NCBI GenBank assembly: GCA_963727285.1
Contig: CAVSFF010000011.1
Location: 186,001 to 250,000, forward strand
Direction: 5' to 3'
DNA length: 64,000 nucleotides
Origin: CAITWD01 sp963727285
GTDB taxonomy: Bacteria > Actinomycetota > Thermoleophilia > Miltoncostaeales > Miltoncostaeaceae
Positions within the stretch are counted from its first letter, which is position 1. Every line of letters starts with the position of its first letter. The position numbers and the translations under genes are program-made. A model generated the notes under the pieces. The model worked only from the letters and a program-made list of their open reading frames with translations. It ran no database searches and had not been told where the DNA came from. Positions 1 to 8,493 of this stretch are shown in pieces.

Positions 1-693
1 GCCTTGCGGACGGCCGCCTTCGCGCTTCGGCTGCACGAGCTCGACGGGGCCGATGTCACCGACTGGACGGAGGTCGCCACCGGCGAGCCCGCACCCGCCG
101 TGACGCGGGGGCCGAACGGCACCACCCACGTCAGCGTGATCGACCGCGACGGCATGATCGCGTCGCTGTCGAGCAGCAACGGCACCGCATCGGGGGTGAT
201 GGTTCCCGGCACCGGCTTCCTGCTCAACAACATGATGGGTGAAGCGGACCTGAATCCGGCCGGATTTGGCACCATGGATCCCGGAATGCGGATGACCTCG
301 ATGATGGCGCCGACGATCGTGATGGACGGGTCCGTGCCGCGCCTGGGCCTCGGGTCGGCCGGGTCGAACCGGCTGCGATCGGCGATCCTGCAGACGCTGG
401 TTGACATCCTTGATGACGGCTTGCCGGTTGCCGAGGCCGTATCCCGTGCGCGCGTCCATCCCGAGGCGGGTGGCATCGACGTCGAGGGCGGCGTTCCCGA
501 CGTGGTCGCCGACGCCCTGGAGGCGGTGGGCCGACCCGTGCGTCGGTGGGGCGACCGGAACCTGTTCTTCGGCGGGGTCAGCGCCGTCGGGAGGGTGGGT
601 GATCGCCTTGATGGTGCCGGCGACCCCCGCCGCGGGGGTGCCGCGTTCGGCGTAACCGATACGAATGAGGTGATCGAGCTATCGACCCAGTAA
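1..693 (+). CDS. ggt: Gamma-glutamyltransferase, C-terminal part (5' end outside window)
   Basis: Gamma-glutamyltranspeptidases cleave the gamma-glutamyl bond of glutathione and related compounds and are autoprocessed Ntn-hydrolases. The visible part covers the end of the large subunit and the small subunit. The autoprocessing site is the first Thr of the GTTHVSV motif near 121, followed by the family pattern GVMVPGTGFLLNNMM near 202-246 and a GLGSAGSNRLRSAIL segment. The frame is open from base 1, so the real start lies upstream; the TTG at 4 is only an internal codon. It ends at a TAA with an unknown small gene directly downstream. Assignment is firm for the family; the substrate is not determined. 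Confidence 0.85.
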   Translation, partial: ALRTAAFALRLHELDGADVTDWTEVATGEPAPAVTRGPNGTTHVSVIDRDGMIASLSSSNGTASGVMVPGTGFLLNNMMGEADLNPAGFGTMDPGMRMTSMMAPTIVMDGSVPRLGLGSAGSNRLRSAILQTLVDILDDGLPVAEAVSRARVHPEAGGIDVEGGVPDVVADALEAVGRPVRRWGDRNLFFGGVSAVGRVGDRLDGAGDPRRGGAAFGVTDTNEVIELSTQ

Positions 694-722
694 CCGCAGA
701 ACACGACGGGATCACCTACCGG

Positions 723-983
723 TTGGTCGCCGACGGGGTCCGGTCCTCGCTCTCGGACGGGCCACCGATGCTGTGGGGCTTCGAAGTGCGCGTGATCGAC
801 GGGGATCGGATCGTCGGCGTCAAGACCTGCTTTGTCAGTCGCGTCAGCGTCCAGGCGCGCAACCCGGACGCGCTCGACGCGCCGGGCGAGATCCTCTACC
901 CGGTGCTGCACGAACTCGCCTACGAAAAGGTGGCGGCCGCCGTCCGTGAGGGCGATCTCGGGGACGAACTGGTCTTCGCCTGA
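723..983 (+). CDS. Small protein of unknown function
   Basis: I do not recognise this protein of about 86 residues. It looks coding: acidic and hydrophobic residues alternate in a beta-rich pattern (LWGFEVRVIDGDRIVGVKTCFVSR) and it ends in an acidic helix-like tail. The start is uncertain. The frame is open back to about 669, overlapping the end of ggt, but the only usual start codon is the TTG at 723; an ATC at 681 after GAGGTGATCGAG is a possible alternative. A strong hairpin follows immediately, which fits the end of a ggt-linked transcript. It could be a small subunit or regulator specific to this lineage. Confidence 0.5.
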   Translation: MVADGVRSSLSDGPPMLWGFEVRVIDGDRIVGVKTCFVSRVSVQARNPDALDAPGEILYPVLHELAYEKVAAAVREGDLGDELVFA

Positions 984-984
984 G

Positions 985-1007
985 GACGTCGGCTAACGGC
1001 CGACGTC
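985..1007. terminator. Hairpin between convergent genes
   Basis: A perfect 9-bp stem (GACGTCGGC / GCCGACGTC, 985-993 and 999-1007) closes a 5-base loop. It lies just after the stop of the plus-strand small gene and overlaps the stop codon of the minus-strand gene, so it can serve both directions. There is no T-run, as is usual in high-GC actinobacteria. Confidence 0.65.
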
Positions 1008-1271
1008 GCCCAGCGGTCCGGCGCCCGGGCGGTCCGACGGACCGACCTCGTCGATGATGACGTGCCCGCCGTCGTGCGGCAGATGGATGACCAGGCGCCC
1101 GTCGACGCTCCGGCGGCGGAACGTAAAGTTCCATTCCTCGTCGGTCCAGTTCGCCCACGTGACCGCCAGTTCGCCGTCGTCGGGGTAGGCCTCGGCGATG
1201 ATGTCGACGGCGGATGCCAGGGCGGCCGCGCCGGCCGGGCCGAGCATGTCGCGCAGGCGGCGGGGGTTCAT
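993..1271 (-). CDS. 92-residue protein of unknown function, coupled to ygfZ
   Basis: Last gene of a three-gene minus-strand operon. Its ATG overlaps the ygfZ stop codon as ATGA (1268-1271), which points to translational coupling and decides the start. The product begins MNPRRLRDMLG and contains a pattern of paired tryptophans and aromatic residues (VTWANWTDEEWNFTF) followed by a beta-rich segment ending in an acidic/proline tail. No known domain is recognised. Because it is coupled to a folate-dependent Fe-S maintenance protein, it may act in the same process, but that is inference. The stop lies inside a terminator-like hairpin. Confidence 0.6.
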   Translation of the reverse strand: MNPRRLRDMLGPAGAAALASAVDIIAEAYPDDGELAVTWANWTDEEWNFTFRRRSVDGRLVIHLPHDGGHVIIDEVGPSDRPGAGPLGDVGR

Positions 1272-2131
1272 GAGAGCGGTAGGGGGCGGATCGTCGCCGG
1301 CACCGATCCCGGCCCGACGGTGACGACCGCCCCATCGGGTGCGTCCCGCCGCAGGATGCCGAGCGCGATGACCCCCAATTCCGGATCCGCGGCAACGGAT
1401 GTCACCGTCCCGATCACGCGGTCGCCGGCCCGGACCTCGCCCCCGGCCGGGAGCGGGTCGGCCGCGACGAGGCCCCGCAGCAGCTTGTTGACCTGGCCGC
1501 GGTGCTGGGCGCGGGCCACGGTCTCCTGACCGAGATAACACCCCTTGGTGAAGTCGACCACCCGATCGGTCAGCAGGGCTTCCTGGACGAGCGTCTTCGG
1601 GCCGGTATCGACCCCGATGCGGGGGACCCCCGCCCGGATCCTGAGGCGCTCGGCCTCGTCGGCATCCATGGGCGGGAGCGCGAGATCGGCCGCCGCCGCG
1701 GTCGGGTCGTCGACGACGACGGTGACGGTACCCGGCATCCACCCCGGAGCGCGGACGCCGCCGAGACGTGTCGCGTCCGCAGCGCCGGTCGTCACGGTCG
1801 CGGCCTGTTCCGGTCCAAGGAGCACGAGATCCTCGGAAAAGTGGAAACGCTCGAGATCGGCAAACAGTCCGTCCGCCGCGTCCGGCTCCGTGATCACGGT
1901 AAAGCTGTCGGCGTCCTCACGGACGATCTGCAGCGGCGCGGTGATGTGGCCGCGCGCGTCGAGCAACAGTGCGAGGCGCCCCTCGCCGACCTCGAGGCCG
2001 GACACGTCGCAGGTCACGAGCCCGTGGAGAAAACTCGCGGCATCCGGTCCCTCGACCCAGACCAGCCCGCAGCTGCCGATCACGCAGGCTGTCCGCGCGC
2101 CGCCGGGGGTCGTGTCGACTGCGTCAGTCAA
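1268..2131 (-). CDS. ygfZ: Folate-binding YgfZ/GcvT-like Fe-S cluster maintenance protein
   Basis: 287-residue aminomethyltransferase-fold protein. The family signature KGCYxGQE is present as KGCYLGQE at residues 196-203, followed by QHRGQVNKLLRGL. YgfZ proteins bind tetrahydrofolate and support the repair or assembly of certain Fe-S enzymes such as MiaB in E. coli; the conserved Cys of the signature is required there. Both ends overlap neighbours by four bases (ATGA at 2128-2131 and 1268-1271), so it is the middle gene of a coupled operon behind a Lon-N protein. Length is normal for the family. The function is transferred from family knowledge. Confidence 0.85.
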   Translation of the reverse strand: MTDAVDTTPGGARTACVIGSCGLVWVEGPDAASFLHGLVTCDVSGLEVGEGRLALLLDARGHITAPLQIVREDADSFTVITEPDAADGLFADLERFHFSEDLVLLGPEQAATVTTGAADATRLGGVRAPGWMPGTVTVVVDDPTAAAADLALPPMDADEAERLRIRAGVPRIGVDTGPKTLVQEALLTDRVVDFTKGCYLGQETVARAQHRGQVNKLLRGLVAADPLPAGGEVRAGDRVIGTVTSVAADPELGVIALGILRRDAPDGAVVTVGPGSVPATIRPLPLS

Positions 2132-2751
2132 TCGTGCGGCACCTTGCCGTTGGTGGGCGCGCGTTCGGCGGCCATCTGGGCCCGCTCGGCGGCGGCCAGT
2201 TCGAGATCGAGCGCCTCGGTCAGCAGCGTCAGGCGGACCAGTTCGTCACGTGCTTCCAACATCGCCTGCTTGATCCGGGGCGCGAGCTCGAGGTGCGCGG
2301 CGAGCACGTACGACCACGCGACACCCTCGACGGCGTCCGGGACGGTGGCCTGTCCGGTCGTCAGGTCCGCAAGGGCGCGAAACCGCTCGGTCGCTGCGGC
2401 CACACGGATGGCGTCCACGTCACGCGGGTCGTCGGCGAGGGGACGGCATTCGGCACGGGTATACAACCGCCCGTCGGTCTCGCGCACCAGTTCGACGGGG
2501 GCGACGCCGGCGACGATCACGCTCAGGCGTCCGTCATCGTGCCGCTCGATCAGTTCGTCAAACCGGGCGGCGCAGCCCACCGGTGCGACGGCGCCTTCGT
2601 CGCTGTAGACGACCACGAACAAGCTGTCCTCGAGGACGCAGTCGGCGAACAACTCGCGATAGCGCGGTTCGAAAATGTGCAGGGGAATACGCTCCCCCGG
2701 AACCAGGACCAGATTGAGCGCGAACAGCCCGTAGATCGGAGTCTCCGGCAT
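2128..2751 (-). CDS. Lon N-terminal (substrate-binding, PUA-like) domain protein
   Basis: 207-residue stand-alone LON-N protein without ATPase or protease domain. It starts IYGLFALNLVLVPGERIPLHIFEPRYREL, the classical first strand-loop of the LON-N fold (the P-L-H-I-FE-RYR pattern), and ends in a long charged helical region. Similar proteins are widespread in actinobacteria, usually of unknown role. First gene of the operon LON-N, ygfZ, 92-residue protein. A TATGCT box (2763-2758) sits six bases before the ATG, so its transcript is probably leaderless. Confidence 0.75.
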   Translation of the reverse strand: MPETPIYGLFALNLVLVPGERIPLHIFEPRYRELFADCVLEDSLFVVVYSDEGAVAPVGCAARFDELIERHDDGRLSVIVAGVAPVELVRETDGRLYTRAECRPLADDPRDVDAIRVAAATERFRALADLTTGQATVPDAVEGVAWSYVLAAHLELAPRIKQAMLEARDELVRLTLLTEALDLELAAAERAQMAAERAPTNGKVPHD

Positions 2752-2757
2752 CGGCTG

Positions 2758-2763
2758 AGCATA
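2758..2763 (-). promoter_or_regulatory. -10 box (TATGCT) for the Lon-N/ygfZ operon, leaderless arrangement
   Basis: TATGCT on the minus strand ends six bases before the ATG at 2751, placing transcription start at or next to the start codon. No Shine-Dalgarno sequence fits between them. Confidence 0.5.
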
Positions 2764-2791
2764 GCCCTACGGGTCGCCGCCGCGCCGCTGG

Positions 2792-2797
2792 TAGCAT
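2792..2797 (+). promoter_or_regulatory. -10 box (TAGCAT) for hisC, leaderless arrangement
   Basis: TAGCAT ends eight bases before the GTG at 2806. It is divergent from the Lon-N -10 box only about 30 bp away, so the 54-bp gap holds two back-to-back promoters. Confidence 0.5.
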
Positions 2798-2805
2798 CGC
2801 TCGCC

Positions 2806-3939
2806 GTGACCGCAGACCCCCGCCTCCCCGATGGCGCCGCGCGCCCCGCGCTCGCGGCCGTGAGCCCGTACGAGCCGGGACGTCCGATCGACGACGTCCG
2901 GCGCGAGCTCGGCCTCGAGCGCATCATCAAACTGGCCTCGAACGAGGGACCGTACCCGCCGTTCCCGGCGGCGATCGAGGCCATCATGCGCGCCGCGGGC
3001 GAGCAGCGTCTCTATCCGGATCCCGGTGCGTGGGCGCTGCGCGATGCACTGTCGGCGACGCTCGGAGTCGCCGCCGACCGGATCGTCGTCGGCAACGGCG
3101 TCGACAGCCTGATCAAGCTGCTGTGCCTGGCGCTGCTGGATCCCGGCGACGAGTTGGCGATGGGGTGGCCGTCGTTCGTGTCATGGCGTCAGGGCGCCGG
3201 AATTCAGGGCGCGACGCTGCGCGCGGCGCCGCTTGGCGGCGATGGTGCGTACGACCTCGACGCCCTGCTCGAACAGATCACGCCGCGCACCAAGATCGTC
3301 GTGGTGGTCAGTCCGAACAACCCGACCGGCGGTGCGGTCGGGACCGCGGCCCTCGAACGGTTCGTGGAGCAGGTCCCCGCCCACGTCGTCCCCGTCCTCG
3401 ACGAGGCGTATTTCGAGTACCTGCCGTCCGGCCGTCACGACGGGGTCGCGCTCATCCGGGCAGGCGCGCGGATTGTCGTGACGCGGACCTTCTCCAAGGC
3501 CTACGCGTTGGCGGGCCTGCGCGTCGGCTACCTGGTCGGTCCACCGGACCTGGCAACGCTGCTCGGGCGCGTCCGCAATGCGTTCGACGTGAACGCCGTC
3601 GCCCAGGCCGCCGCGGCCGCCAGTCTCGCCGACGCGCCCGCGCACTTGGGCCGACGCGTCAACGAGGTGACCGCCGAGCGCGGGATGGTCGACGCCGGCT
3701 TGCGCGCGCTCGGATTCGACCCGTTGCCGTCATACGGCAACTTTCTGTTGATCGACACCGGGTCGCCGGAGCGGGCGGCCCGTCTCAACACCGCCCTGAC
3801 CGCGAGGGGGATCATCGTGCGCCCGGCCGGCGCCTTCGGAGCACCGGCCGCGCTGCGGATCACGATCGGGCGCCCCGACGAGAACGCCGAGTTCCTGATG
3901 GCGATGGCGGCCGCGATGCGGGACACCGCGGCGGGCTGA
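2806..3939 (+). CDS. hisC: Histidinol-phosphate aminotransferase-like PLP enzyme
   Basis: 377-residue fold-type I aminotransferase of the HisC family, which converts imidazole-acetol phosphate and glutamate to histidinol phosphate. Visible motifs: KLASNEGPYPP near residue 42, GNGVDSLIKLL near 96, SPNNPTGG at 169-176, DEAYFEY at 199-205 and the PLP lysine in FSKAYALAGLRVGY (K231). The C-terminal RPAGAFGAPAALRITIG is also typical. GTG at 2806 is chosen because it gives normal length and follows a -10 box directly. It is not in a his operon here; such stand-alone copies may serve as a general aromatic or histidinol-phosphate aminotransferase. A perfect palindrome separates it from the convergent pepA. 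Confidence 0.85.
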   Translation: MTADPRLPDGAARPALAAVSPYEPGRPIDDVRRELGLERIIKLASNEGPYPPFPAAIEAIMRAAGEQRLYPDPGAWALRDALSATLGVAADRIVVGNGVDSLIKLLCLALLDPGDELAMGWPSFVSWRQGAGIQGATLRAAPLGGDGAYDLDALLEQITPRTKIVVVVSPNNPTGGAVGTAALERFVEQVPAHVVPVLDEAYFEYLPSGRHDGVALIRAGARIVVTRTFSKAYALAGLRVGYLVGPPDLATLLGRVRNAFDVNAVAQAAAAASLADAPAHLGRRVNEVTAERGMVDAGLRALGFDPLPSYGNFLLIDTGSPERAARLNTALTARGIIVRPAGAFGAPAALRITIGRPDENAEFLMAMAAAMRDTAAG

Positions 3940-3944
3940 CGGGT

Positions 3945-3974
3945 CCCCGCATGCGCCGCCCGGCGCATGCGGGG
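3945..3974. terminator. Bidirectional hairpin between hisC and pepA
   Basis: A 14-base inverted repeat (CCCCGCATGCGCCG and its complement) at 3945-3958 and 3961-3974 with only two bases between the arms. It sits six bases after the hisC stop and ten before the pepA stop, ideally placed to end both convergent transcripts. Confidence 0.75.
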
Positions 3975-3983
3975 CGCTGCAGG

Positions 3984-5442
3984 TCAGCGGCTGCGGGTCT
4001 CGCCGAGCCCGTCGGCGATCGCCAACATCAGGCCGACACCGAATCCGGTCCCGGCCCCGCCGACCATGCCGGTGCCGGCGATGTCGACGTGGCACCAGGG
4101 CAGACCTTCGGTGAACTCCCGCAGGAACTGCGCGGCGTAGACGGCCCCGGCCTGCCGCTTGGCGGCGGCGTTCGACAGGTCGGCGACCTTGCTGGCGATC
4201 AGCGGCGCGTACCCGGGGTGCAGCGGCATCGGCCAGCAGAGATCGCCCGACGTCTCCCCGGCGCGGCGGACGGTGTCAGTCCAGCCGTCGTCACTGCCGA
4301 ACAGTCCGGCGTACACCTCGCCGAGCGCGACGACGATTGCGCCGGTGAGGGTTGCGAAGTCGATCAGGCGGGTGGCGCCCGCGATCGTTGCGGCGTAGGT
4401 CAGGGCGTCGGCCAGGATCAGGCGGCCTTCGGCGTCGGTGTTGATGACCTCGATCGTCTTACCGTTCATCGCACGCACGATGTCGCCCGGACGGGTGGCG
4501 GTGCCGCTCGGCATGTTCTCCGTCGCCGGCACGACGGCAACGACCTCGATCGGCAGTGTCAGCTGCGCGATGAGCCCGATCGCCTCGACGACGGCCGCGC
4601 CTCCGGCCATGTCGAGCTTCATCTCCTCCATGCCGGAGGACGGCTTGATCGAGATGCCGCCCGTGTCGAAGGTGACGGCCTTGCCCACCAGCCCGAGCAC
4701 CTCCCCGGCGACGCGGCTGCGCTTGGGCGTATAGCGCAGCACGATCATCTTGGGCGGCTCGGCCGATCCCTGGGCGACCGACAGGATGGCGCCTGCCTTG
4801 AGCTTCTGCAGGTCCTTGCGCTCGAGTACCTCGCACTCGAGGCCCGGCGTGCGGTCGGCGAGCGCCGTCGCGTGGGCGGCAAGCAGCGTCGGTGTGAGGT
4901 CGTTCGCCGGGGTGTTGCCGAGATCGCGCGCCGCCGCGACGGCCTCGGCCACGCGGCCCGGCGCGTCGCACGTGGGTCGGCGTGGCCTCCAGGGAGTAGA
5001 CCCGCAGCTCGTCGACCGTCGTCCCGGGTGCGGACTTGTAGCGGTCGAAGCGGTACGCGCCGTAGCCGAAGCCCTCGATCAACGCGCCGACGTGCGCCGC
5101 GGCCACGTCGCCGGGGGCGGCAGCCACCTCGCGGGCCTTGATCGCGGTCGACTTGGCGCCGGCCGCGCGGCCGGCCGTGCGCCACTCCTCGACGGTGCCC
5201 GCACCGGTCCCGACGACGATCAGCCGGGATGCGCCGATCAGGCCGCCGGTGTGGATGACCGCCACGCTCCCGGCCTCCCCGGTGACTTCGCCGTCGGCGA
5301 TGCACGCGCCCAGGAGCCCGTCGAGCGCAGCGTCGGCGACCACGGCCGGGCCGACGAGGACCGCGGGTTGGGGCACGAAGACGACGATTGCGTCGGCCGC
5401 GACCGACATCGGATCGGTGGACTTCTTGAGGGTCGTCTGCAT
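3984..5442 (-). CDS. pepA: Leucyl aminopeptidase (M17), frame interrupted near 4967
   Basis: M17 leucyl aminopeptidases are cytosolic two-metal enzymes that remove N-terminal residues. The C-terminal catalytic part (3984-4952) has the full metal site: K and D of VGKAVTFDTGG, D of KLDMAGGAAVV and the family signature NTDAEGRL. The N-terminal part runs from the ATG at 5442 (MQTTLKKST) to about 4968 in another frame. Total length lacks two bases of being in frame. Restoring CG at about 4967 joins the pieces as THVRDAPGRVAEAV and gives 486 residues, normal for the family. I treat the break as a sequence error; a genuine frameshift mutation is the alternative. Confidence 0.85.
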
Positions 5443-5489
5443 GGGGCTCCAATCGCGCACGGGCGGGCTGTCGAGGAAGGGGGTGGGGG

Positions 5490-5495
5490 TATACT
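5490..5495 (+). promoter_or_regulatory. Possible -10 box (TATACT) for the enoyl-CoA hydratase gene
   Basis: The 201-bp gap 5443-5643 between divergent pepA and the hydratase holds one good TATACT hexamer, about 150 bases before the hydratase start. No convincing -35 is seen. The rest of the gap is GC-rich leader with no gene, ending in an AGGAGG ribosome-binding site at 5633-5638. Confidence 0.3.
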
Positions 5496-5643
5496 GCCCG
5501 CTCCCCCCGGTGTGTGCGGGGGATCCAGACAGGACCGCTCGGGTCTGCCCGTGGTCCGACCGGGTCCGGGTGCCGCGCCGGCGTCCCGCCCCGGCCGCGG
5601 GCGAGGCCGATGCGGGATCGAATCGCGGCATCAGGAGGCCAAC

Positions 5644-6417
5644 TTGCCGGTCGACTTCTCCCGTGAGGGCCCCGTCGGGCTCGTGACGCTCAACCGACCC
5701 GATGCCCTCAATGCGTTGTCGCGCGAGATGCTCGAAGGCATCCACGACGCGCTGGACACGGTCGAGTCCGACCCCGAGGTCCGGGCGGTGATCATCACGG
5801 GCGCCGGCGACAAGGCGTTCTCGGCCGGAGCCGACATCTCGGCGATGCGCGAGGCGTCGATTCCCGAGGCCAGGGACTTCGCGTCGCTCGGGCACGCGGT
5901 TGCCGCGCGCATCGAATCGTTTCCGCGACCGGTGATCGCGGCGGTCAACGGTTATGCCCTCGGCGGCGGCTGCGAGCTGGCACTGGCGTGCGATATCCGG
6001 CTCGCCAGCGAGCGGGCGCGTTTCGGGCAGCCGGAAGTGAACATCGGCGTGCTGCCGGGGTGGGGTGGCACCCAGCGCCTGGTGCGCGTCGCCGGGCTCG
6101 CGTTCGCCAAGGAGATGATCTTCACGGGCCGCATGTGCAACGCCGAGGAGGCTGCGGCGCATGGCCTTGCGAACCGGGTGGTCCCGCACGAGGCGTTGCT
6201 GGCCGAGGCGACGGCGCTCGCAGAACTGATTGCCGCCAAGGCGCCCTGGGCGGTCACGCAGGCCAAACTGATGACCAACCTCGCCTTCGACGGCGGCCAG
6301 CGGGCCAACCTCGAGCGGGAACGGGATCTGTTCGCCCTGGCCTTCGCGACGGCCGATCAGCGCGAAGGGATGGCCGCGTTCTTTGACAAGCGGCCCCCGG
6401 CGTTCGAAGGTCGCTAG
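5644..6417 (+). CDS. Enoyl-CoA hydratase/isomerase (crotonase family)
   Basis: 257-residue crotonase-fold enzyme that probably hydrates 2-enoyl-CoA in beta-oxidation. The oxyanion-hole segment FSAGADI is at residues 59-65, and both catalytic glutamates of true hydratases are present: E111 in GGGCELA and E131 in FGQPEVNIGVLPGWGGTQRL. The TTG start at 5644 is set by a perfect AGGAGG (5633-5638) five bases upstream and gives exact family length. It faces the etfBA operon across a shared hairpin; together they fit fatty-acid oxidation with electron transfer flavoprotein as acceptor. Specificity (short chain, FadB-like or EchA-like) cannot be read from sequence. Confidence 0.88.
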   Translation: MPVDFSREGPVGLVTLNRPDALNALSREMLEGIHDALDTVESDPEVRAVIITGAGDKAFSAGADISAMREASIPEARDFASLGHAVAARIESFPRPVIAAVNGYALGGGCELALACDIRLASERARFGQPEVNIGVLPGWGGTQRLVRVAGLAFAKEMIFTGRMCNAEEAAAHGLANRVVPHEALLAEATALAELIAAKAPWAVTQAKLMTNLAFDGGQRANLERERDLFALAFATADQREGMAAFFDKRPPAFEGR

Positions 6418-6447
6418 CCGGGCGGTATCACTGCACCCGCACGCCGG

Positions 6448-6474
6448 GCCCGGGCCGCCGGCGGCGGCCCGGGC
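6448..6474. terminator. Bidirectional hairpin between enoyl-CoA hydratase and etfA
   Basis: A perfect 12-bp stem (GCCCGGGCCGCC / GGCGGCCCGGGC, 6448-6459 and 6463-6474) around a GGC loop, lying midway between the two convergent stops. Confidence 0.7.
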
Positions 6475-6484
6475 GGGCGGGCGA

Positions 6485-7444
6485 TCAGCCCTTGCGCTCG
6501 GCCACGAGGGCCGTGAGCTTGGGGACGATGTCGTGCAGGTCCCCGACCACGGCGACGTCGCTGAAGTCGAAGATGGCGGCGTTCGCGTCCTTGTTGATCG
6601 ACACGATCACCTGCGAGCTCTGCATGCCGACCTTGTGCTGAATGGCGCCCGAGATTCCGCAGGCGATGTACAGCTTCGGGGCGACGGTCTTGCCGGTCTG
6701 GCCGACCTGGGTCTGGTACGGGTACCAGCCCGAGTCCACGACGGCGCGCGTCGAGGCGACGGCACCACCGAGGGCGCCGGCGAGGTCCTCAAGTTCCTTG
6801 AAGGCCTCCGGCGACCCGACGCCGCGGCCACCGGCCACGAGGATGTCGGCCTCTTCGATCGAGGGTCCGGTCTGCTCGGCATGCGCCTGCTCGACCATCT
6901 TGGCCTTCGTCGAAAAGTCCTGAAGGGTGACGCCGATGTTCTCGACCGCTCCTGCCGCGGCGTGCTCGGCCGGTTCAAACGAGCCGGCCCGCACGAGTCC
7001 GAGACGGGGTTCTGCGGTCCATGCGACGTCGACCAGCACCGTGTCGCCAAGCGCGGAGCGCTTGCCGACGAGGGCGCCGCCGTCGAGGTCAAGGCCGGTG
7101 AGGTCCCAGTTGAGGCCCGCGTCGAGGCGGGCCGACAGGGCACCCGCGACGTCGCTGGCCAGCACCGAGGCGCCGAACAGGACGTTGGAGAAGCTGTGGC
7201 TGGCGACAAGGTCGGCGATCACATCGACCCGGGCCTGGGGCAGCGGGGCCTCGAGGCTCGGATCGTCGGCAATAAACACACGTGCCGCGCCGTAGCGGGC
7301 GGCTTCCGACGCAAGGCCACTGACGCCTGAGCCGATGATGACCGCGGAGGTGTCGGAGTCCAGCGATGCGGCCTTCGAGAGGACGCCGAGCGACGCCTTC
7401 TGGATGCCGGCACCGTGGTGCTCGAGGAAGACGAGTGTGCTCAC
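6485..7444 (-). CDS. etfA: Electron transfer flavoprotein, alpha subunit
   Basis: 319 residues. ETF-alpha carries the FAD and passes electrons from acyl-CoA dehydrogenases to the ETF:quinone oxidoreductase. The C-terminal FAD domain shows VAGGRGVGSPEAF near residue 203 and the family signature LYIACGISGAIQHKVGM near 260, followed by INKDANAAIFDFSDVAVVGD. The ATG overlaps the etfB stop (ATGA, 7441-7444), so the two subunits are translationally coupled. Length and organisation are normal. Confidence 0.93.
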   Translation of the reverse strand: MSTLVFLEHHGAGIQKASLGVLSKAASLDSDTSAVIIGSGVSGLASEAARYGAARVFIADDPSLEAPLPQARVDVIADLVASHSFSNVLFGASVLASDVAGALSARLDAGLNWDLTGLDLDGGALVGKRSALGDTVLVDVAWTAEPRLGLVRAGSFEPAEHAAAGAVENIGVTLQDFSTKAKMVEQAHAEQTGPSIEEADILVAGGRGVGSPEAFKELEDLAGALGGAVASTRAVVDSGWYPYQTQVGQTGKTVAPKLYIACGISGAIQHKVGMQSSQVIVSINKDANAAIFDFSDVAVVGDLHDIVPKLTALVAERKG

Positions 7445-8220
7445 ACCAGTTTCCTTTCAATCAGGTACTCCAGGACCTTCTGGGCTGCGGCGCCGTCATC
7501 CTCGATCTTGAGGGTGTCGCCACGCGACGGCGGCGGGTTGAGCGCGCTGACCGCGGTCCGGGAACCGGCCTCGCCGGCACGGTCGGCGGCAACGCCGAGG
7601 TCGGCCAGGGACACGACGTCCTGCGGCTTCTTCTTGGCGCCCATGATGCCCTTGAGCGACGGATAGCGGGGCTCGTTGAGGGCATCGGACACAGCCAGAA
7701 CCGCCGGAAGCGGGGCCTGGATCGTGTCGTAGCCGAACTCGGTCTGGCGCTTGGCGGTCGCCGTGCCGCCCTCGACCGTCAGCTCGGAGACCTGTGAGAC
7801 GACCGGCAGTTGCAGCCGGTCGGCGACGGCGGCCCACAGCACGGCACCGTCGGAGTCGCCGGCCTGCTGGCCGAAGAGCACAAGGTCGGGCGACTCGCGC
7901 TTGATCGCCTCGGCCAGCACGTAGCTGGTGGCGACCAGGTCGGATCCGGCGGCACCCTCGTCCGAGATCAGCACCGCGCGGTCCGCGCCCATGGCGAGGC
8001 CCTTGCGCAGCGATTCCAGCGCACGCTCCGGCCCGAGCGAGACGAGGACTACTTCCCCGCCGCCACCGGCCTCGTTGAGGCGCAGCGCTTCCTCAATCGC
8101 GTTGAGGTCGTAGGTGTTGAGCGACCTATCTCCTGAGCGATCGATCCGCTTGGTAGCGGGGTCGATCCGGCGAAGGGGACCAGAATCCGGTACCTCCTTC
8201 ACACAGACGGCGATCTTCAT
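7441..8220 (-). CDS. etfB: Electron transfer flavoprotein, beta subunit
   Basis: 259 residues, AMP-binding partner of EtfA. The start MKIAVCVKEVPDS and the region SLNTYDLNAIEEALRL are characteristic, as is the GADRAVLISDE segment. The ATG at 8220 follows a GGGAGG ribosome-binding site (8229-8224). First gene of the etfBA operon, divergent from rpmE. A TAGCAT -10 candidate lies about 30 bases upstream. Confidence 0.93.
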   Translation of the reverse strand: MKIAVCVKEVPDSGPLRRIDPATKRIDRSGDRSLNTYDLNAIEEALRLNEAGGGGEVVLVSLGPERALESLRKGLAMGADRAVLISDEGAAGSDLVATSYVLAEAIKRESPDLVLFGQQAGDSDGAVLWAAVADRLQLPVVSQVSELTVEGGTATAKRQTEFGYDTIQAPLPAVLAVSDALNEPRYPSLKGIMGAKKKPQDVVSLADLGVAADRAGEAGSRTAVSALNPPPSRGDTLKIEDDGAAAQKVLEYLIERKLV

Positions 8221-8250
8221 CGTCCTCCCATCGCAGGTATTCGACCCGCA

Positions 8251-8256
8251 ATGCTA
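8251..8256 (-). promoter_or_regulatory. Possible -10 box (TAGCAT) for etfBA
   Basis: TAGCAT on the minus strand at 8256-8251 would give a leader of about 25 bases including the GGGAGG site. No strong -35 is visible. Confidence 0.35.
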
Positions 8257-8432
8257 GAGGACACGTGCCTCGTCGGCGCGGCCGGTCGGTCAGTTTCTGC
8301 GTAACCCGGGGCGTGCGTCCCGCCGCCTGCCGCCGCGACACGGCGGGACCCGGTCGTGTACGAACGCGTGGCACCCCGGTCCGGCTGGCATGATGCGGGG
8401 TCGCTCGGGCCGGGCATCGGGCCCGCCTGCGC

Positions 8433-8438
8433 TACACT
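8433..8438 (+). promoter_or_regulatory. Possible -10 box (TACACT) for rpmE-prfA-prmC
   Basis: TACACT lies 55 bases before the rpmE ATG in the 273-bp gap between divergent etfB and rpmE. The remainder of that gap is GC-rich and holds no gene I can support. Confidence 0.35.
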
Positions 8439-8493
8439 CTCCGCTTGGCCGACGCACATCCCGTCGGCACGCCGTCCCAGAGAAAGCCGGTTC

